64,000 nucleotides of DNA from Lepidodermella squamata (Eukaryota > Gastrotricha), in assembly GCA_047495785.1 (NCBI GenBank), contig JBLDXI010000004.1, positions 2,480,001 to 2,544,000 of the forward strand, written 5' to 3'. Under the pieces are notes generated by a model, which saw only the letters and a list, made by a program, of their open reading frames with translations, did no database searches and was not told the DNA's origin. Positions 58,001 through 64,000 of this stretch are shown here, piece by piece. Numbering within the stretch: the first letter of the stretch is position 1; each line of letters starts with the position of its first letter. The translations under genes were made by a program, and so were the position numbers.

Positions 58001-59143
58001 GGCAGGTTTTCGAGATTATATTAACGCTCAGTAAAGAACGGCCCACTTAAATGTGTCGCTCGATTTCTAACTTTTAACTTATCAAATCCACTTGAAGCCC
58101 AGGGAGCGAAGTACAGGGATGCTGGGTGTCGCGACACCCCAACTCGAGGAAGGCTGAAAAAACCACAGGGGGCGGGGGGCTTTTGGTTTCTTTAGCTGGG
58201 TCCTAGAAAACAAGTAGAAAACACCTCAGCTCCCAGATTCAACTTCGCACAAGTGGTGGCACACTATTTTAAGCCCTGTTCATGATCTCCCCCATGGCGA
58301 TTCATCTTTTTTTAGCATTTTCGCTGAATATCTAATTTTTCGTATTACCGATGTATAACTCCTCAGATAACTTCGAAGCACTGTAGGTTTTGTGTTTGAA
58401 AATTATATTATTTTCGCTTTCTATTGTTTACAGCGCTGAATAACAAGGTAGATGTATATTTTGCGATCGATTGCTCTCGTTCGATTCCTATGGCGCACCT
58501 TCCAACGCTTAATGGTCTTTTAAAAGTTCTTACGAAACAAATTGCTCTCGTATCCACTTCGATGCAGGTATGCCCCGCATAGTAATAAAATCACAGACAA
58601 AAAACATATGATTTATTCAGCAGCTTGGAGTGCTCGTGTTTGGTGGTCGAGTAGCTGGAATGCGTGTCCCGACTCTAGCAAAAGGCGCATCTCAATTGAC
58701 AGACTCGATTTCGATTGATTCTTTCTATAACAAACTCACATACTTCGAAGGTCCAGGGAATGTCTCAAATGCGCTCAGCAGACTGATGGATCCTACGATT
58801 TTCAGCTCAAAAGGTCGGGCAATTTCTGTGTTAAATTTGAAAAATCTTAACTTGATTTTCAGATGGATCGCGTATTGATGCATTATCCGTTGGTGTAATT
58901 TTCACGGGATCCCTGAGCGCTGACGTTTCAGCTCTGGAAGAACAATTAAGCTACCTTGCGTTGTCACGCCGTCCTGTAATTTTGGTTCAATTGCCATCTA
59001 GCCACAAAAATCAGATTTCGGGGCTCAATAAACAATCAGCAAGATTTACTGCGCGTGGCTTCTCTGTAATTAAAATTGAAAACTGGAAGACTTTGATTGC
59101 ATATGCTCCAGCCATATTGCACGAACTTCAAACAATTACGTGA
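55066..59143 (+). CDS. Secreted C-type lectin-like, AbfB, mucin, DUF4215 and VWA protein
   Basis: Eight exons: 55066-55150, 55206-55266, 55444-56495, 56951-57469, 57522-57995, 58434-58567, 58621-58813 and 58863-59143. All phases agree; 932 aa. Signal peptide [19 protein letters not shown]; two CTLD-like regions ([15 protein letters not shown] ... YICE and [15 protein letters not shown] ... RYVCQ); Ser/Thr-rich linker; Cys-rich turn; AbfB-type arabinose-binding module ([36 protein letters not shown]); a mucin-like stretch; DUF4215 (CGDGIVQ...EECDDGN); VWA with DxSxS (AIDCSRS). CTLD plus VWA is common in nematode secreted lectins. A role in glycan binding is an inference. AATAAATAA follows the stop. 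Confidence 0.8.
58100..58252 (+). mobile_element. hAT-like MITE copy in a lectin-gene intron
   Basis: CAGGGAGCGAAGTACAGGG ... GTGTCGCGACACCCC ... ACTTCGCACA, colinear with 11395-11561. It lies within the intron 57996-58433, so it does not disturb the coding sequence. Confidence 0.85.
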
Positions 59144-59814
59144 ACGTTATCATCCCGTTTGTGACGTTCAGGTGAATAAATAAGAATCAGATGATAATTC
59201 TGAGCTCTTGTACAAACTGATTTTTCCTCTCGGCGAACTGATACTGATGATCAGTACAATCCCTTGCTGTACTTGCTCTAGAAAACAGACAAATGCTGAG
59301 CCGAATTTCAACTTCAAATACAATTTCAAATGATCCTGATCCTGTGATCCTAGAGCTGCCGGGGATAGAAAAGATTTTGGTGAGTCATTTCAGGGCTGCG
59401 ATTATCAATCCAACTGGTCTAGTACCAACTCAAATCTATTAGCTGGGTCCCCACCTCTTTCTCTCTTCGCCACGTTGCGTTGTTTCAGAAGCTTGATTTC
59501 TTTATCCTATCGCAAATTTCGGTTCCTTTCCCCTTTTTCTCGAAGTTCGTATTTTTAGCAGCATCTTGAGTTTCGCATGAGTTTCAAAAATCTTGCGCAG
59601 TTAATTCTGAGAAAAATGGTTAACGAGCTTTTAAGTGTAACTCCAGTACCCCATGTCGTCTGATATGACCTGCCTTTCACCTCTTGTGAAGGCCCTACAG
59701 TGCGCCCTCGTTAAAGGCACCCTTTTTATAAGACCGTTTCTTTATCGAGGGCTGTTTACGATCGGATGAGGATTAGTGACCCGCATGGTGAACATTTTTT
59801 GCTTTTTCGTAATA

Positions 59815-60581
59815 CCGTAACGAGTGGTAACTTTGGACAAAACGTGTTTTTCGAACATTAAAAATCAGCCTTTGCTCCTAAATTTCTGAAATTTTTACCA
59901 AAGGTGGGGACGGTGATTCTTGAATTTACTACAAATTCTAGAAATTCTAGATTTTTACCTGACCTTTGGCTAATTAATATGTGTTCCGGTAACTTTGGAC
60001 AATTAGAGGGTAGTTTTGGACACTCATTTGCATATGCAATTTCATTGCAATTTCATTGTGAATTATCTGTTTTTCATGGTTTTCATTTAATCTTGGGTCA
60101 GATTTCGAAAAAAATTATGAACAGATGGCGCATCATCTGTTTCTCGGAAGTTCAATAAAAATACGTTTCTGCGCAGCAGCATACTTAACCCGTCCAAAGG
60201 TGTCCAAAATTACCCCAATTTTCACCTGTTTTTCAGGTAAATGACCTGCTTAAACGTGTCGACGGATTGTCATTTTTTCTTCGATTATAGGGAGAGTAAA
60301 TATAGGAGAATGCTCATACCAATTTTTGTTGGAAACAGTTCGATTTTTAGAAAGATAGAAGGGGGTCCCAAAACGGCACCCAAAGTCTAACTGCTTGCAA
60401 CTTTTTCTGAAATCCGATTTCAGCTCCAATCGTCTTGATTTTTATTTCAAACGAAAGCTGAGGAGACGGAGAATTTTATGCAAAAAACCCCATGATTTAA
60501 ATGTTCAAGCCTGAAGAGCTAAACACCTGCAAAGCCGAAAGTGTCCAAAGTTACCGTGTCCACAATCACCACACGTTACGG
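59815..60581. mobile_element. 767-bp TA-flanked element with CCGTAACG termini
   Basis: Left CCGTAACGAGTGGTAACTTT and right complement CCGTAACGTGTGGTGATTGT, flanked by TA (59813-59814 and 60582-60583). The phrase GGTAACTTTGGACA recurs inside (59829, 59991) and inverted near the right end (60539). No coding frame supported. Nonautonomous DNA transposon; the gap 59144-59814 has no gene apart from a repeat fragment at about 59560-59720. Confidence 0.7.
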
Positions 60582-60782
60582 TAAATCTACTTGTTAAAAG
60601 CACCCCTTGTTCAAAGAACGGGTATGGCTCTCGACCCAGTGCTTTTATCGAGGGAGCACTGTATCAAAATTCACAGTTCGCAATGAGAGTTCGAGTTCGC
60701 GATGAATTGTCATTGAAAGAGATGTTATTGAAACATTCTCTTGTGCATAGTTGTCTGCTTTCGTATCTGCTGGTACTAGCTA

Positions 60783-61148
60783 TTGAGCTGCAATTCACAT
60801 CCGGAGTTGAGTTACTACTATCTTCTGGGGCCTCCGCTGTTGTCTGATATTACCTGCATTTCACCTCTCGCGAAGGCCCTATCAAAATTCGCCCAGTCTA
60901 CTTCTGAGGTTCATCTAAGCAATAACGTGATTATTAAGCTGATTCTCGACACAGCTGATCCTGTGAAGCTTAGTGAAAGCAAAACAAGTGGTTACCTGCT
61001 ATGCCGAGATTCGAGCCAAATTCCACTTATCAACGAGTGCAGCGAAGAAGTGGCAGGATCTCTAATCGGAGCTATTGCTCACGATAGCGAAGAAGCAAAT
61101 ATTGATGGCTCTTTGTTTTTACAGGATATATGCTTCTCTTCACATTGA
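60783..61148 (+). pseudogene. Isolated exon-like frame, possible gene fragment
   Basis: Open frame of 121 codons. From about residue 24 it reads like a real protein (ISPLAKALSKFAQSTSEVHLSNNVIIKLILDT...GYLLCRDSSQIP). A possible donor-less end before CTCTTCACATTGA. Its 5' part (TATTGAGCTGCAA, GATATTACCTGCATTTCACC) recurs at 52240 and 59668, so it belongs to a duplicated family. No start context or upstream exons identified. Function unrecognised. Confidence 0.35.
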
Positions 61149-61290
61149 ACCGCTTTTCGCCAGGAGCCAGTGTGCGACTTTCAGGGGGGATGGGGGGGAT
61201 CATCCCCCCCAGCTCGGCCGGGCCAGACGACAACATGAGAATTTATCCCCCTATATCGTCAATTTCGAGAGGTTCTGGAGCGTGTTTTAT

Positions 61291-62448
61291 CAGTGTGTCC
61301 GTCAAATAATATGAGCCTAAATATAGCATTTTAATTGCGCCTGTTCACGAGTCGTGCACGAGGCAAAAAAAAACGCAGCACTGAATGATAGTACAGCTAT
61401 TGTTGTTCATTGCTGGAATAATATCAATTATTGCTCCGCCAAAATTTGCATTATTTAATCAAGATAAAGAACATTCTTCGGAACGAAAGCATTAGCTTCG
61501 GGATTTTCACCTGCAAGCTTTGTACGTGACTAAAGTTTTGGGGACAACGAGTTGCCCTGAATATTCATGCAATAAGATCAAACGCGCAACAATGTCAACC
61601 TAATATCTGGAAAAAATATAACAATTTAACTGCGATTTAATAGCAAATTTTCTGATCCAATTCAGTTAAAACTGTTTGTACTAGCCATTGGACGTATTCT
61701 TGCGGGTATGTGAAATTCACGTATATAACGGTTAGCCGATAGCGCCCCGGATGCTACACAAATTGGCGAAAGCGACATTACCCCTTTATTTCAAAACGCG
61801 GAACTTATTTCAAACAGATTACCAGGTCGTAATGGAAACTGCTTTAGTTGCTTTCATTACATTTGTTGCATTTTTTGCATTTTATGCTTCAACGGCAGTT
61901 ATTAAATTAGACATGCAAGTGGTATCCGTACCGTGCCGGATATTACACAAGATTACGAAACAAAATTTAGAAAATGTCCCGCGGCTGTTGAAGACCCAAG
62001 TCGATGGGCAAGTCGATGTACGCGAAAAAGGGGAAACCCGATTCCAAAAAAGCGGTTTGTAAAACTGGCCATGGCCGAATTCAAAATGGCCCTTGCAAAA
62101 CAAAAAACTGAAACGGCTGAGGGAGAAGATGATGATGACGTAGATGAACCTGATAATTAAGATAATTTTTTAAAGGCGCGGCTCGTTAAGAGGAAAATAT
62201 GAGCATTCCTGATGGTCGGAACATCACCTTCTCTATCACCTGAAAGAATTAAGACGAAGAAAGTTTAATCATCAACACTAGCTGATACATACGAATTTTA
62301 ACTAGCAGTAGTAAATAAAGCTTTAGATTTCATTGACGTATTATTTTTTGCATCTCATGAAAAAAATGAGACGCCAGATCTGGCACGCGCCACGCTTGCT
62401 GTTGCTTTTGGACTATAAATAGCCTCATATTATTTGACGGACACACTG
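61291..62448. mobile_element. 1.16-kb Tc1/mariner-like element, probably nonautonomous
   Basis: Inverted termini CAGTGTGTCCGTCAAATAAT extend about 36 bp, with TA following the right end (the left flank reads AT). CAGTG ends and TA suggest the Tc1/mariner group. The interior is mostly noncoding. It contains the short frames at 61831-62160 but no DDE transposase. Confidence 0.7.
61831..62160 (+). pseudogene. Two short overlapping frames inside the 1.16-kb element
   Basis: The first frame (ATG 61831) is hydrophobic (LVAFITFVAFFAFYAST), like a signal or membrane segment. In another frame, from about 61936, lies a basic then acidic sequence (RKCPAAVEDPSRWASRC, FVKLAMAEFKMALAKQK, EDDDDVDEPDN) that ends cleanly. 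They could be one small protein with a frame error, or unrelated. Unrecognised. Confidence 0.3.
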
Positions 62449-62574
62449 TAGTGAAACATCTGCAAAATTTTCTCGCTTCGCTCGGTTATCCGCCAAAATA
62501 ACTAGTAATTTTGGCAAATACAGCAAAAAAATTGTTTCCATCCCTGGCAGCTCGAGGATCCAAGATCGCACCCT

Positions 62575-62925
62575 GCCAGGAGCAGAGGACAGTAACGAGG
62601 TCTACAGATTGATACGCACTATTATAATTCCTCTTATTCAATCCGGCTTGAGATTAACACGAATTAACAATCATAATTATTTAGTCGGATTTTTCAGGAA
62701 GAAGAAACTAGCTTGCAACGACTTGTTATCTAGCATTCTCTCAGAGGCTCTGGCCGGAGCTGAAACAATTGAAACTCGTACTCTCAAACGTGATATGATA
62801 AGCCGAGTCAAACTCCAAGGCCTTGCTAGATCCGACATTTTGGGCAACGGAGCGAAAACAAAGGATGGCGGCTATAGCCAGCTTGTGATTACCTACCTGC
62901 CTTGCTAATTATCTTTCTTTTAAAT
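62575..62925 (+). repeat. Dispersed degenerate repeat, copy 2
   Basis: Matches 52280-52620 in DNA and in one frame (IIPLIQSGLRLTRINNHNYLV ... KLQGLARSDIL). It continues past the frame with CTGCCTTGCTAATTATCTTTCTTTT in both copies, so the repeat is longer than the frame. This favours a mobile or duplicated segment rather than a gene. Confidence 0.55.
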
Positions 62926-64000
62926 TTTAAATGAAGTAATGAAAGCTTGAACTTCAAACATAAACTTTTGGATAATCTCTCTTGCGCCGAGCTAATGTAA
63001 CGTTGAAGTAAAAACGTTGGAGGATGTTTTGGTTTTGTCGACTAAATAGTTAAGATAGTGAATTCGTTCAATTTATACATTTTATTTAGTCGATGTGTCT
63101 GGTCACCATATGTCTGGTGCATTAACTAGAAGTGGAATTGGGATGGGCTGGGTTGGTTTCAGTGTGCCAAGTGAGATTCTATATAGCTGAGGCATTTTCT
63201 AGAGCCCATCCGATGAAACCAAAAGCTTGAAAAGCTTAACCCACATTTAAATAGTTAATAGCTGAATAATTTAAATAGTACGGTACAAATAGTTAAGAAC
63301 CCTTTTATCAAAGCGTCAAAAAATCCTTACAAAATTAGCGATAGTTCTCCCATATTCAGTTGTTATTCTGAAAATTTATTCTTTTAGGAAGAATTATTCA
63401 CAAATTTTTAAATAATGTTTTCGATTTTTGGCATCGCTGCATGTGGCTTGAGTTGATTCTTTGAATCTTCAAGAATCATTTTCATATCAGTAATACCTTT
63501 TAGAAATTATCACCCCATTGCCCAAGATTGGCAAATTTCGCCGCATAATGGAGAAAAGCTGTGTGTTTTAATAAAACAGATTGTTTTCATTCATCGTTTT
63601 CGCATGAAAAAAGTAGTCTCGATTCAGCCATTTTTTGCTCCCGTTCGATATCGAGGAGTGTCGGGTCCATCTACTATTTTCATCAATCGATAACCGACAT
63701 TGTAGGTGGTGCTTTGCATAGCGAACTCAATGATGGATTACAGCCGCCATTTCAGGGATTTTTGCTACCCCGGCTATATGTGGTGAGGTCGGTTATTTGA
63801 GGAGTTAATGTTTCATAATTTTCACCATACATTAGTCCAAACGTCGAGTGATTTAATAGAAAAAAAAATCTCCATAAATTGTCGGTGCATTCCGCAGAGT
63901 ACGATAGCTGCGAAGGTTCGTAAGATGGGTGTTTTTTTTTTATAGTTTTTGCAGTGTTTCTCTGCTGATTTTTCAAGCACATCCCGTTATTGTCCTGTAC
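62926..64000. other. Spacer, no gene found
   Basis: AT-rich sequence with short frames only. No splice-consistent exon, RNA gene or clear repeat boundary was identified. Confidence 0.5.

Noticed and set aside
61140-61260. G/C-run segment (GGGGGGATCATCCCCCCC) as a separate mobile element
   Set aside because: It is a perfect short palindrome but no termini or duplication could be placed around it.
1-64000. CRISPR arrays, tRNA or rRNA genes, bacterial operons
   Set aside because: No spacer-repeat arrays or convincing cloverleaf sequences were seen, and the introns show a eukaryotic nuclear genome.

Overview
The window is animal DNA, most likely from a nematode or another small ecdysozoan. The host genes have many short introns (about 45-60 nt, GT..AG, usually with TTTTCAG-like acceptors). 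They encode rhodopsin-like 7TM receptors and a secreted C-type-lectin/VWA protein. The species cannot be named from the sequence.

Positions 1 to about 41.2 kb hold two Polinton/Maverick elements, large self-synthesizing virus-like transposons, one inside the other. Polinton A (340-23901, 23,562 bp) is complete. It has 572-bp terminal inverted repeats starting AG and ending CT, and a perfect 6-bp target duplication (GACAGT). It sits inside the major capsid gene of Polinton B. B enters from beyond the left edge, resumes at 23902 and probably ends near 41220. On A's minus strand lie a fiber-like protein, a VLTF3-like zinc protein, an adenain-type protease, a membrane-active minor protein, the major capsid protein, a small basic protein, the minor capsid protein, a 384-aa protein and the packaging ATPase. 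On the plus strand lie a PLA2-domain/integrase/chromodomain reading frame and protein-primed DNA polymerase B. B repeats the capsid-to-polymerase part of this order.

Two promoter styles are visible. Almost all virion-type genes have TCTA(A/G) 12-30 nt before the ATG, while replication and regulatory genes have TATA-rich leaders. The A and B capsid/ATPase blocks are nearly identical in DNA, but their integrase and polymerase are diverged, which suggests modular exchange. Between polymerase and right terminus each element carries cargo. A has an intron-bearing gene (its counterpart is also in B), a PB1-domain gene, a LicD-family gene and three micro-ORFs, two of them zinc-ribbon-like. B has the counterpart gene and three small membrane proteins. 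Both elements are damaged: A has a 7-nt deletion in the ATPase and a 167-bp hAT-like MITE in the integrase. B has a capsid gene split by A, a 2.4-kb TA-flanked element in the 384-aa gene and a frameshift at the integrase start.

From about 41.2 to 64 kb is host DNA rich in small transposons. It holds two intact nine-exon 7TM receptor paralogs and a relic between them that share an upstream block, a 267-aa coiled-coil gene with a broken copy, a 932-aa secreted protein (two CTLD-like regions, AbfB, mucin, DUF4215, VWA), several TIR elements and a dispersed degenerate repeat family.
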